A stretch of DNA of 64,000 nt from Mycolicibacter longobardus. GTDB lineage: Bacteria > Actinomycetota > Actinomycetes > Mycobacteriales > Mycobacteriaceae. The translations under genes and the position numbers were made by a program. The notes beneath the pieces were generated by a model. The model did not search any database and was not told the origin of the DNA. It worked only from the letters and a program-made list of their open reading frames with translations. Below are positions 17,429-27,537 of this stretch, piece after piece. Position 1 is the stretch's first letter; each line of letters opens with the position of its first letter. Where the stretch lies: positions 280,459 through 344,458 of the forward strand of contig NZ_LQPG01000010.1 in assembly GCF_002102265.1 (NCBI RefSeq), given 5' to 3'.

Positions 17429-18351
17429 GCGCGCAGCTCCCGTCCGGTCAGCTCCAAGAACACGTCCTCCAGGCTGCGCTGCTCCACCCGCAGCTGGGTG
17501 GCCAGCACGTCGACCCGGGCGCACCAAGAGGTCACCGTCGCCAGCACCTGCGGGTCCACCGAGCCCTCGACCAGGTATTCGCCGGGCAGCACCTCGCTGG
17601 CCCGGTAGCCCTCCGGCAACGCCGCGATCAGCAGCGACAGATCCAGGCGCGGGGGCGCGGTGAAGCGCAGCTGCCCCTGGGCGCCGCTGCGGGTCAGCTC
17701 CTGCGGTGTGCCGGCGGCCACCACCTTCCCGTGGTCGATGATCAGCAGCCGGTCGGCCAGCTCCTCGGCCTCCCGCAGATGGTGTGTGGTCAGCACAACG
17801 GTCACGCCGTCGCGGCGCAGCGCGTCGATCAGCTCCCACACCAGCAGCCGGGCGTGCGCGTCCATGCCGGCGGTCGGCTCGTCGAGGAACACCAGCTCCG
17901 GCCGGCCGACCAGCGCACACGCCAGTGCCAGCCGCTGCTGTTGCCCGCCCGAGAGCCGGCGGTAGGTGGTGCGGGCCGCATCGGTCAGTCCGAGGGTCTC
18001 CAGCAGCCACTGCGGGTCCAGCGGGTTCGCCGAATACGACGCGACCAGCTTGAGCATCTCGCCGGCGCGCGCCGCGGGGTAACCGCCGCCGCCCTGCAAC
18101 ATCACTCCGATACGTTCGCGCAGCCGGTCATTGTCGGTTACCGGGTCCAGCCCGAGGACTTCGATGGTGCCGGCGTCCGGGCGCACGAATCCCTCGCACA
18201 TCTCGACCGTCGTCGTCTTACCGGCGCCGTTCGGGCCGAGCAACGCAAACACCTCCGCGGTGTGCACCTCGAGATCGAGGTCGGCGACGGCGATCGTCTC
18301 CCCGTATCGTTTGCGCACCCCGCGCAACCGCACTGCGACAGCTGAGTTCAC
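17425..18351 (-). CDS. ABC transporter ATP-binding protein
   Basis: 308 residues. The ABC domain is N-terminal: Walker A LLGPNGAGKTTTVEM near residue 40, signature LSGGQQQRLALA, Walker B ELVFLDEPTAGMD, and the switch histidine in LTTHHLREAEEL. About 90 C-terminal residues form an accessory domain common in DrrA-like exporters. The GTG start overlaps the mptB stop as GTGA and its own stop overlaps the permease start, so mptB, ATPase and permease form one coupled unit (Rv1459c-Rv1457c order). Confidence 0.92.
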   Translation of the reverse strand: MNSAVAVRLRGVRKRYGETIAVADLDLEVHTAEVFALLGPNGAGKTTTVEMCEGFVRPDAGTIEVLGLDPVTDNDRLRERIGVMLQGGGGYPAARAGEMLKLVASYSANPLDPQWLLETLGLTDAARTTYRRLSGGQQQRLALACALVGRPELVFLDEPTAGMDAHARLLVWELIDALRRDGVTVVLTTHHLREAEELADRLLIIDHGKVVAAGTPQELTRSGAQGQLRFTAPPRLDLSLLIAALPEGYRASEVLPGEYLVEGSVDPQVLATVTSWCARVDVLATQLRVEQRSLEDVFLELTGRELRA

Positions 18352-20039
18352 GGGGAATCAGCGTAAGCGTCCGCGGTGGTGGCCGACGGCGGGGTGGGTC
18401 CCTCCACCGCTGCGGCAGCCGCCGGGCGGGCGGGTTCGGCCGGCAACTCTCGCCACGGCAGGCGCCGGTAGGTCAGCAGGAACAACCCGAGCACCACGAC
18501 GGCACTGGCCAGGGTGGCGTCCACGATCTGGAAGAGGGCGAAGCGGTCGCCGTTGGCGGTCGGGCCGAAAATGCCCACCACCAGCGTCACGCCGATCACC
18601 GCGATCCGGAAGCTCGGGCGGGTCGCCCAGGCGGCGAGCGGGATGATCGCCCACAGCAGGTACCACGGCTGTACCACCGGGAACAGCAGCACCGTGATGC
18701 CCAGGGCCACGCCGAGGCCGCCGACGGGATGCAGCCGGCCTTGGAACACCACCAGCAGCAGCCAGACCACCAGCACCGCGATGATCAGCACACCGATGGC
18801 ACGGGTCAGTGACAGCACCGCGGTGGTGTGATCGCCCAGGCCCAGCAGGATTCCCACCTGGCCGGTGCCGAGGGCGAGCAGGGTCGGAGGAGACATCCAG
18901 CTGCGCACCACGTTGGCCGTGCCCAGGGTGAACACCCAGCCGAAGCCCAGCCCACTGGCCCAGCCGATCAGAGCCGTCACCGCCGCGGCCAGCGCGCTCA
19001 TTCCGGTACCGGCGAGCAGAAACGCCCGCAGGTCACCGCCCCAGCGCCAGCCCAGCGCCATGGTGACGAACCCGAGCGCCAGCAGCGACGGCAGCTTGAC
19101 CTGCGACGACAGCGTGATCAGCACGGCGCCCGCGAGTAGTTCGGCCAGCGGCGCCCAATCATGCCGGGTGGGGTGCTGATGCAGATCGGGGAACAGGGGC
19201 TTGGCCGCGGTGATCCCGCGCAGGGCGAACTCGGTGCCGGTCAGCATCAGGCCCAGCATCAGTGCCTCGTTGTGGATCCCGGCGACCAGGTGCATCAACA
19301 GCAGCGGGTTGGCCGCACCCAGCCACAGGGCGCTGACCTCGGCCACCCCGCAGCGCGCCGCCAGCCGGGGAACCGCCCACACGATCAACCCGACACCGAT
19401 CAGCACCACCACCCGATGGCACAACACCGCCGTGACGATGTTCTCGCCGGTCAACGCCGATATTCCCCGGCCGATCCACAGGAACAGCGGGCCGTAGGGC
19501 GCCGGCGTCTCCCGCCACAGGCTGGGTACCGACAGGGTGAACACGTGATCCAGGCCCAAGGCCCGCGCCGGACCCACCCGGTAGGGGTCCAGGCCGAGCC
19601 GGGAGATCTGACTCTGCGCCAGGTAGGAGTAGACGTCCTTGCTGTACATCGGCGGGGCCACCAGCAGCGGCAGCATCCACAGCAGCAGGGTGCGGTCGAG
19701 TTGACTGCGTGACATCCGCCGCCGACCGAGGGCGAACCGGCCCAGCATCAGCCAGGCCAGCGCCATCATCACCGCGCCGGTCGTGGTCATCGTCAGGGCC
19801 ACCGTGGCCATTCGCGACGGCAGGTTCAGCAGCCGGACCCCGAAAGTCGGGTCCTGGATCACCGGCCGGGCGCCGGCTCCCAGCGCACCGATGGCCATCA
19901 GCACGGTGCCGGTAGCTCCGAACAGCCGGGTGCGGCGCAGTGCGACCAGCTCAGCGTCATTCAGGGGCGCGCCGACGGTGCGCTCATCGCCGTGCAGGTG
20001 CGCGATCGACGTGCTCAGCGAGTGCCGGCGGACTGCCAT
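18348..20039 (-). CDS. mptB: Alpha-(1->6)-mannopyranosyltransferase MptB
   Basis: 563 residues with a short polar N-terminus and about 12-13 hydrophobic helices, a GT-C fold glycosyltransferase. The conserved periplasmic loop after the second-third helix contains YSKDVYSYLAQSQISRLGLD, with the acidic residue typical of GT-C enzymes, and APYGPLFLWI follows. MptB starts the alpha-1,6 mannan core of lipomannan and lipoarabinomannan, using polyprenyl-phosphomannose. ATG at 20039 (MAVRRHSLS) is preferred; an upstream start would add 26 residues. It is divergent from sufR. Confidence 0.92.
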   Translation of the reverse strand: MAVRRHSLSTSIAHLHGDERTVGAPLNDAELVALRRTRLFGATGTVLMAIGALGAGARPVIQDPTFGVRLLNLPSRMATVALTMTTTGAVMMALAWLMLGRFALGRRRMSRSQLDRTLLLWMLPLLVAPPMYSKDVYSYLAQSQISRLGLDPYRVGPARALGLDHVFTLSVPSLWRETPAPYGPLFLWIGRGISALTGENIVTAVLCHRVVVLIGVGLIVWAVPRLAARCGVAEVSALWLGAANPLLLMHLVAGIHNEALMLGLMLTGTEFALRGITAAKPLFPDLHQHPTRHDWAPLAELLAGAVLITLSSQVKLPSLLALGFVTMALGWRWGGDLRAFLLAGTGMSALAAAVTALIGWASGLGFGWVFTLGTANVVRSWMSPPTLLALGTGQVGILLGLGDHTTAVLSLTRAIGVLIIAVLVVWLLLVVFQGRLHPVGGLGVALGITVLLFPVVQPWYLLWAIIPLAAWATRPSFRIAVIGVTLVVGIFGPTANGDRFALFQIVDATLASAVVVLGLFLLTYRRLPWRELPAEPARPAAAAAVEGPTPPSATTADAYADSP

Positions 20040-20157
20040 CCCAGCAGCGTAACGGCCGCTGGTCGTCGGCCCGCCGGACGTGGGATGTGACCAGCGCCAC
20101 GGCTGATCAGGGCCCAACTGAGGTAACCCTTTCTAGACCGGGTCTCGGAATTGCGTC

Positions 20158-20172
20158 ACACTGGTGTTGTGA
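20158..20172 (+). promoter_or_regulatory. SufR operator over the suf start site
   Basis: ACACT-GGTGT-TGTGA is an exact match to the ACACT-N5-TGTGA motif I recall for mycobacterial SufR. It covers the proposed GTG start (20169) and the CACACT hexamer six bases before it, so bound SufR would block initiation directly. A separate perfect 11-bp palindrome (AGACCGGGTCT) lies about 15 bp upstream. Confidence 0.75.
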
Positions 20173-21020
20173 AAATCGAGGCCTCCGAAGAGGTCGGGGT
20201 GAAGGCCACCCCCGAAACCGCCGGGCAGCGCCCCGGCGGTGCGATGGTGCCCGACGCCCAGCCGGTGGCTGATCTCACCGGCGGCCATGACACCCGTCAC
20301 GCGGTGGTCCGCCTGCTGATGGAATCCGGATCCATCACCGCCGGGGAGATCGGTGCCCGGTTGGGCCTCTCCGCCGCCGGGGTGCGCCGCCACCTGGACG
20401 CGCTGATCGAGATGGGTTACGCCGAGGCGCATGCCGCGGCCTCCTGGCAGCAGGTGGGGCGCGGCCGGCCGGCGAAGCGCTTCCAGCTCACCGAGGCCGG
20501 GCGGGGCAAGCTCGAGCACCGCTATGACGATCTCGCGGTGGCCGCGATGCGCCAGCTGCGGGAGATCGGCGGTGAGGATGCGGTGGTCGACTTCGCGCGC
20601 CAGCGCATCGACACCATCCTGGCCAAGGTTGCCGCCGTGGCCGCCGGAGGCGGCACCGAAGCCGACGGCGACCTGGAGGCCACCGCCGAGCGCATCGCCG
20701 CCGCACTGACCGAGGCCGGCTACGTCGCCACCACCGCGCGAGTGGACGGGGGCGTCCCGGCGGTGCAGATCCTGCAGCACCACTGCCCGGTGGCCAACGT
20801 CGCCAAGGAGTTCCCGGAACTGTGCCGGGCCGAGCGGCAGGCGATGGCCGAAGTGCTGGGCACCCACGTGCAGCGGTTGGCGACCATCGTCGACGGCGGA
20901 TACGTCTGCACCACCCATGTGCCGTTGGCCATCAAGGGCGCAAAGTCCGGCAAAGCCACCAGGACCACCACGAGGTCCGCCACCAGGACCACCACGAGCA
21001 ATGAAGGAGCGTCACAATGA
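20169..21020 (+). CDS. sufR: Iron-sulfur responsive repressor SufR
   Basis: 283 residues from GTG at 20169; an earlier TTG at 20151 is less likely because the operator covers this region. A winged-helix domain occupies about residues 35-110 ([21 protein letters not shown]). The Fe-S sensing part has [16 protein letters not shown] (Cys-X12-Cys), a histidine in LGTHVQRL, and YVCTTHVP, consistent with three cysteines and one histidine as ligands. SufR represses the suf operon when its cluster is intact. The C-terminal tail carries a short repeat (ATRTTT twice). The stop overlaps the sufB ATG. Confidence 0.92.
   Translation: MKIEASEEVGVKATPETAGQRPGGAMVPDAQPVADLTGGHDTRHAVVRLLMESGSITAGEIGARLGLSAAGVRRHLDALIEMGYAEAHAAASWQQVGRGRPAKRFQLTEAGRGKLEHRYDDLAVAAMRQLREIGGEDAVVDFARQRIDTILAKVAAVAAGGGTEADGDLEATAERIAAALTEAGYVATTARVDGGVPAVQILQHHCPVANVAKEFPELCRAERQAMAEVLGTHVQRLATIVDGGYVCTTHVPLAIKGAKSGKATRTTTRSATRTTTSNEGASQ
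20955..21002 (+). repeat. Two tandem 24-bp units in the 3' end of sufR
   Basis: The 20-mer GCCACCAGGACCACCACGAG occurs at 20955-20974 and again at 20979-20998, giving a 24-bp period within the reading frame. The repeat encodes the ATRTTT-containing tail of SufR, which is rich in threonine and arginine. Being a multiple of three, copy-number changes would keep the frame. Confidence 0.85.
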
Positions 21021-22459
21021 CACTCGCACCGGACGCCGCAGCGGCAGCGGAGCCCACCCAGGAAGAGACCATCGCATCGCTGGGCCGGTACGAATTCGGT
21101 TGGGCCGACAGCGATGCCGCGGGCGCCGCCGCCCAGCGGGGTATCTCCGAGGAGGTCGTGCGCGACATCTCCGCGAAGAAGAACGAGCCGGAGTGGATGC
21201 TTGAGGCTCGGCTGCGCGCGTACCGGACCTTTATGAAGAAGCCGATGCCCAACTGGGGCTCGGATCTGTCCGGGATCGACTTCGACAACATCAAATACTT
21301 CGTGCGGTCCACCGAGAAGCAGGCCCAGACCTGGGACGACCTGCCCGACGACATCCGCAACACCTACGACCGGCTGGGCATCCCGGAAGCCGAGAAGCAG
21401 CGCTACATCGGTGGGGTAGCGGCTCAGTACGAAAGTGAGGTTGTTTACCACAAGATCCGGGAAGACCTTGAGCAACAAGGGGTTATATTCCTGGACACCG
21501 ACACCGCGCTACGGGAACACGAGGACCTGTTCCGGGAGCACTTCGCCACGGTGATCCCGGCCGGGGACAACAAGTTCTCCGCGCTCAACACCGCGGTGTG
21601 GAGCGGGGGATCGTTCATCTACGTGCCCAAGGGCGTGCACGTGGACATCCCGCTGCAGGCCTACTTCCGGATCAACACCGAGAACATGGGGCAGTTCGAG
21701 CGCACCCTGATCATCGTCGACGAAGACGCCTACGTGCACTACATCGAGGGCTGCACCGCGCCGGTGTACACCTCTGACTCGCTGCACTCCGCGGTGGTGG
21801 AGATCGTCGTCAAGCCACGGGGCCGGTGCCGCTACACCACCATCCAGAACTGGTCGGTCAACGTCTACAACCTGGTCACCAAGCGGGCGCGGGCCGAGGC
21901 CGGCGCCACCATGGAGTGGGTCGACGGCAACATCGGCTCCAAGGTCACCATGAAGTACCCGGCGGTGTGGATGACCGGCGAACACGCCAAGGGCGAGGTG
22001 CTCTCGGTGGCGTTCGCCGGTGAGGACCAGCACCAGGACACCGGCGCCAAGATGCTGCACCTTGCGCCCAACACCTCGAGCAACATCGTCTCCAAGTCGG
22101 TGTCGCGGGGCGGCGGCCGGTCCTCCTACCGGGGGCTGGTAGAGATCCACAAGGGCGCGCACGGGGCGAAGTCGAGCGTGAAATGCGATGCGCTGCTGGT
22201 CGATGACGTCAGCCGCAGCGACACCTACCCCTATGTCGACATCCGTGAGGACGACGTCACCGTCGGCCACGAGGCCACCGTGTCGAAGGTCAGCGAGAAC
22301 CAGTTGTTCTACCTGATGAGCCGGGGCCTCACCGAGGACGAGGCGATGGCAATGGTGGTGCGCGGCTTCATCGAGCCGATCGCCAAGGAACTGCCGATGG
22401 AGTATGCGCTGGAACTCAACAAGCTGATCCAGCTGCAGATGGAAGGCTCGGTGGGCTAG
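21017..22459 (+). CDS. sufB: Fe-S cluster assembly scaffold protein SufB
   Basis: 480 residues, the length of intein-free SufB; the M. tuberculosis SufB precursor is much longer because it contains an intein. Conserved segments include [34 protein letters not shown] and the C-terminal [13 protein letters not shown]. SufB with SufC and SufD forms the scaffold complex on which clusters are built. The ATG overlaps the sufR stop as ATGA and the stop abuts the sufD start, so the operon is tightly coupled. Confidence 0.96.
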   Translation: MTLAPDAAAAAEPTQEETIASLGRYEFGWADSDAAGAAAQRGISEEVVRDISAKKNEPEWMLEARLRAYRTFMKKPMPNWGSDLSGIDFDNIKYFVRSTEKQAQTWDDLPDDIRNTYDRLGIPEAEKQRYIGGVAAQYESEVVYHKIREDLEQQGVIFLDTDTALREHEDLFREHFATVIPAGDNKFSALNTAVWSGGSFIYVPKGVHVDIPLQAYFRINTENMGQFERTLIIVDEDAYVHYIEGCTAPVYTSDSLHSAVVEIVVKPRGRCRYTTIQNWSVNVYNLVTKRARAEAGATMEWVDGNIGSKVTMKYPAVWMTGEHAKGEVLSVAFAGEDQHQDTGAKMLHLAPNTSSNIVSKSVSRGGGRSSYRGLVEIHKGAHGAKSSVKCDALLVDDVSRSDTYPYVDIREDDVTVGHEATVSKVSENQLFYLMSRGLTEDEAMAMVVRGFIEPIAKELPMEYALELNKLIQLQMEGSVG

Positions 22460-23652
22460 TGGCTTCGGCTGGTTTGACGTCCGCCCCGGCAGCCAACCTG
22501 ACCGCAGCGGTCGAAGGTGCCACCAAGGGAACTCAATTCACCTCGTTCGACGTCGACGCCTTCGAGGTGCCGCACGGTCGCGACGAGGTGTGGCGGTTCA
22601 CCCCGCTGCGCCGGCTGCGCGGCCTGCACGACGGGTCCGCGGTCGCCGACGCCGCCGCCGGCATCGAGGTGCTCGGTTCGGAGGCGGTACGGGTCGAGAC
22701 CGTTGCGCGCGGCGATGACCGGCTGGGAGCAGCCGGAGTTCCGGCGGACCGTATTGCCGCCCAAGCGTTCTCGGCGTTCCGCGACGCGACGGTGGTGACG
22801 GTGCCAAAGGAGACCGTCATCGAGGATCCGATCACGATCACCGTCACCGGCCCGGGCGCCGGCGCGACGGCGTTCGGCCATCTGCAGCTGCGCGCCGAGG
22901 AACTGTCGCGGGCGACGGTGGTGATCGACGTGCGGGGCAGTGGAACCTACGCCGACAACGTCGAATTCGTGGTCGGTGACGCCGCGCAGCTGACCGTGGT
23001 GTGGATCGCCGACGGCGCCGCGGATTTGGTGCACGTCACCATGCACCACGCGGCGCTGGGCAAGGACGCGGTGTTGCGGCACACCGCCGTCGAGCTGGGC
23101 GGCGAATTGGTGCGACTGACCGGGCGGGTCCGGTTCGACGGCCCGGGCGGTGACGCCGAGCTGCTCGGCCTGTACTTCGCCGACGACGGCCAGCACCTGG
23201 AGTCCCGACTGCTGGTCGACCACGGTCAGCCCAACTGCCGGTCGAACGTGCTCTACAAGGGCGCGCTGCAGGGCGACCCCGATTCGGCCCTGCCGGACGC
23301 CCACACCGTCTGGGTCGGGGACGTCCTGATCCGCGCGACCGGCGTCGGCACCGACACCTTCGAGGTGAATCGCAACCTGGTTCTGGCCGACGGCGCCCGG
23401 GCCGACTCGATCCCCAACCTGGAGATCGAGACCGGGGAGATCATCCAGGCCGGACATGCCAGCGCGACCGGGCGCTTCGACGACGTGCAGCTGTTCTATC
23501 TGCAGGCGCGCGGCATCCCGGAAGACCAGGCCCGGCGCCTGATTGTGCGCGGCTTCTTCGGCGAGATCATCTCCAAGATCCCCGTGCCGTTCGTACAGGA
23601 GCGCCTCACCGAGGCCGTCGAGCGTGAACTCGCGGTCACCGAGAACAAATAA
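22459..23652 (+). CDS. sufD: Fe-S cluster assembly protein SufD
   Basis: 397 residues, paralogous to SufB. The C-terminal beta-helix and helical region are recognisable (LVDHGQPNCRSNVLYKGALQ, HASATGRFDDVQLFYLQARG, RRLIVRGFFGEII). SufD completes the SufBC2D complex and takes part in iron delivery. GTG at 22459 shares one base with the sufB stop. The 34-bp gap to sufC contains an AAGGA ribosome-binding site. Confidence 0.95.
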   Translation: MASAGLTSAPAANLTAAVEGATKGTQFTSFDVDAFEVPHGRDEVWRFTPLRRLRGLHDGSAVADAAAGIEVLGSEAVRVETVARGDDRLGAAGVPADRIAAQAFSAFRDATVVTVPKETVIEDPITITVTGPGAGATAFGHLQLRAEELSRATVVIDVRGSGTYADNVEFVVGDAAQLTVVWIADGAADLVHVTMHHAALGKDAVLRHTAVELGGELVRLTGRVRFDGPGGDAELLGLYFADDGQHLESRLLVDHGQPNCRSNVLYKGALQGDPDSALPDAHTVWVGDVLIRATGVGTDTFEVNRNLVLADGARADSIPNLEIETGEIIQAGHASATGRFDDVQLFYLQARGIPEDQARRLIVRGFFGEIISKIPVPFVQERLTEAVERELAVTENK

Positions 23653-23686
23653 TCCCGAACGCATCACCTAAGGACACGAATCAGCA

Positions 23687-25754
<2,068 letters not shown>

Positions 25755-25757
25755 CCC

Positions 25758-26255
25758 ATGCGTCTTGAGCAGTTCTATCAGGAAGTGATCCTCGATCACT
25801 ACAAGCATCCGCAGCATCGCGGTCTGCGGGAGCCCTACGGCGCGCAGGTACATCACGTCAACCCCACCTGCGGTGACGAACTGACCCTGCGGGTGGCGCT
25901 GTCGCCCGACGGCACGCAGATCGCCGACGTCTCCTACGACGGTCAGGGCTGCTCCATCTCTCAGGCGGCGACCTCGGTGCTGGCCAGCCAGGTGATCGGA
26001 TCGACGGTGGACCAGGCCTTGGCCACCTTCGACGCCTTCCACGAGATGGTGTCGTCGCGGGGGACCGTCGAGGGCGACGAGGAGGTGCTCGGCGACGGCA
26101 TCGCCTTTGCCGGGGTGGCCAAGTATCCGGCCCGGGTCAAGTGCGCGCTGCTGGGCTGGATGGCATTCAAAGATGCGCTGGCGCAGGCACTTTCGAAGAC
26201 AGAAGAACAGACGTTGGCATCCGTCAGTGTCTCAACCCAGGAGATGAACCGATGA
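25758..26255 (+). CDS. sufU: Sulfur-transfer protein SufU
   Basis: 165 residues, U-type (IscU-like) protein of the SUF system. Three conserved zinc/sulfur cysteine sites are visible: NPTCGDELTLRVAL, DGQGCSISQAATSVLASQVI and ARVKCALLGWMA. The insertion between the second and third cysteines distinguishes SufU from IscU. It accepts persulfide sulfur from SufS. Its stop overlaps the sufT ATG as ATGA. Confidence 0.94.
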   Translation: MRLEQFYQEVILDHYKHPQHRGLREPYGAQVHHVNPTCGDELTLRVALSPDGTQIADVSYDGQGCSISQAATSVLASQVIGSTVDQALATFDAFHEMVSSRGTVEGDEEVLGDGIAFAGVAKYPARVKCALLGWMAFKDALAQALSKTEEQTLASVSVSTQEMNR

Positions 26256-26593
26256 GCGAATTGGGACCGGACGAGCTGCTCGCCGAACTCGAGGAATCGA
26301 TGCACGACGTCATCGACCCCGAGATCGGCATCAACGTCGTGGACCTGGGCCTGATGTACGACCTCTCGGTCCGGCAGGACGAAGACGGTCCGGCCGCGGT
26401 CGTCACCATGACACTCACCTCGCCGGCCTGCCCGCTGCAGGACATGATCGTCGAGCAGATCCAGAACGCCACGGTGGGTACCGGTTTGGTCAAGAAGGCT
26501 GACGTCAACTGGGTATGGGAACCCGCCTGGGGACCGGACAAGATCACCGACGAGGGTCGCGAGATGATGCGCGCCGTCGGCTTCACGGTCTGA
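26252..26593 (+). CDS. sufT: Fe-S maturation protein SufT (MIP18/DUF59 family)
   Basis: 113 residues. DUF59 hallmarks are present: DVIDPEIGINVVDLGLMYDL near residue 18 and TLTSPACPLQDMIVEQIQ, with the conserved cysteine in SPACP. It assists maturation of Fe-S proteins and is the last suf gene, as with Rv1466. ATG at 26252 overlaps the sufU stop, supporting this start over longer in-frame ones. Confidence 0.93.
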   Translation: MSELGPDELLAELEESMHDVIDPEIGINVVDLGLMYDLSVRQDEDGPAAVVTMTLTSPACPLQDMIVEQIQNATVGTGLVKKADVNWVWEPAWGPDKITDEGREMMRAVGFTV

Positions 26594-26607
26594 GCGTTTC
26601 CGACAGC

Positions 26608-27420
26608 GTGTTCTGGCTCTGCCGGACCTGCGGGGTAGAGCACGACGCGACGCCGCAGGTGTGCGCGATCTGCGCCGATGACAGGCAGTGGGTTCCCGCC
26701 GACGGTCAGCACTGGGCGACGCTGACCGAATTGGCCGGCGAGGGCATGCGGTCCATCACCACCGTCCTGGAGTCCGGGTTGATCGGCGTCGGCAGCACAC
26801 CGCCGCTCGGGATCGGCCAGCTGGGCAAGCTGGTGTGCACCCCGCGCGGCAACATGCTCTGGGACCCTTCGGGGTTCGTCGACGACGCCGCGGTGGCCGC
26901 GGTCGCCGACCACGGCCCGGTTCTCGGGGTGGTTGCGAGCCACCCGCACATGTTCGGCGCGCAGGTCGAATGGGCCCGGGCGCTCGGTGGGGTGCCGGTG
27001 TACGTCAACGCCGCCGACAAGCACTGGGTGATGCGGCCGGACCCGGTGATCGCCTACTGGTCGGGCCGACTGGAGCTCGCGCCCGGGTTGACGGTGCTCC
27101 AGGTCGGCGGCCACTTCCCGGGCAGCTCCGTCGCGTGCTGGGATGACGGGGCCGACGGTCGCGGTGTGCTGCTGGTCGGCGACACGATCTTCCCCAACCC
27201 GGACCGGCGCACCGTGGCGTTCCTGCGCAGCTACCCGAACCGGATCCCGCTGTCGGCCGCCGTCGTCCAACGGATGGCCGGCACGTTGGAGCAGCTGCGC
27301 TTCGACCGCATCTACGGATTGCACACCAACACCATCGACACCGACGGCGCGGCAGCGGTCCGGTTCTCCGCCGACCGCCATGCGGCGTGGGTGCGCGGCG
27401 ACCACGACGATCTCACCTGA
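26608..27420 (+). CDS. Metallo-beta-lactamase-fold protein with an N-terminal zinc ribbon
   Basis: 270 residues from GTG at 26608, 15 bp after sufT. The N-terminus has two CxxC pairs, LCRTCGVEHD and VCAICADDRQW, forming a probable rubredoxin-like zinc ribbon. The body resembles a beta-lactamase fold (GLIGVGSTPPLGIG, ASHPHMFGAQVEWA, GGHFPGSSVACW, LVGDTIFPNPDRRT). The canonical HxHxDH metal motif reads SHPHMFG, lacking the usual Asp-His pair, so metal content and activity are uncertain. Its place after suf hints at, but does not prove, a metal or redox role. Confidence 0.75.
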   Translation: MFWLCRTCGVEHDATPQVCAICADDRQWVPADGQHWATLTELAGEGMRSITTVLESGLIGVGSTPPLGIGQLGKLVCTPRGNMLWDPSGFVDDAAVAAVADHGPVLGVVASHPHMFGAQVEWARALGGVPVYVNAADKHWVMRPDPVIAYWSGRLELAPGLTVLQVGGHFPGSSVACWDDGADGRGVLLVGDTIFPNPDRRTVAFLRSYPNRIPLSAAVVQRMAGTLEQLRFDRIYGLHTNTIDTDGAAAVRFSADRHAAWVRGDHDDLT

Positions 27421-27456
27421 GGCGAGCCGCCGCGCGGCACGAGTGACGGTCGCTGC

Positions 27457-27462
27457 CATACT
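27457..27462 (+). promoter_or_regulatory. -10 element before a leaderless mini-ORF
   Basis: CATACT ends six bases before the GTG at 27469. This fits a transcript starting at that GTG, which opens a 22-codon ORF coupled to the amidohydrolase gene. Confidence 0.4.
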
Positions 27463-27468
27463 CGTCGC

Positions 27469-27537
27469 GTGAACCGCTTGAGCCCTTTGGCGGCGGTCGA
27501 CTGCGACTTCAGGACTGAGGAAGAGCGGACACGGTGA
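27469..27537 (+). CDS. Candidate 22-residue leader ORF upstream of the amidohydrolase
   Basis: GTG at 27469 opens a 22-codon frame (MNRLSPLAAVDCDFRTEEER then TR). Its TGA overlaps the GTG of the next gene as GTGA, an arrangement that favours translational coupling. A CATACT hexamer at 27457-27462 is correctly placed for leaderless transcription. The peptide has no recognised family and shows no run of one amino acid that would signal attenuation. It may serve only to deliver ribosomes to the downstream start, which otherwise has just a weak GGAAGAG upstream. Confidence 0.4.
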   Translation: MNRLSPLAAVDCDFRTEEERTR

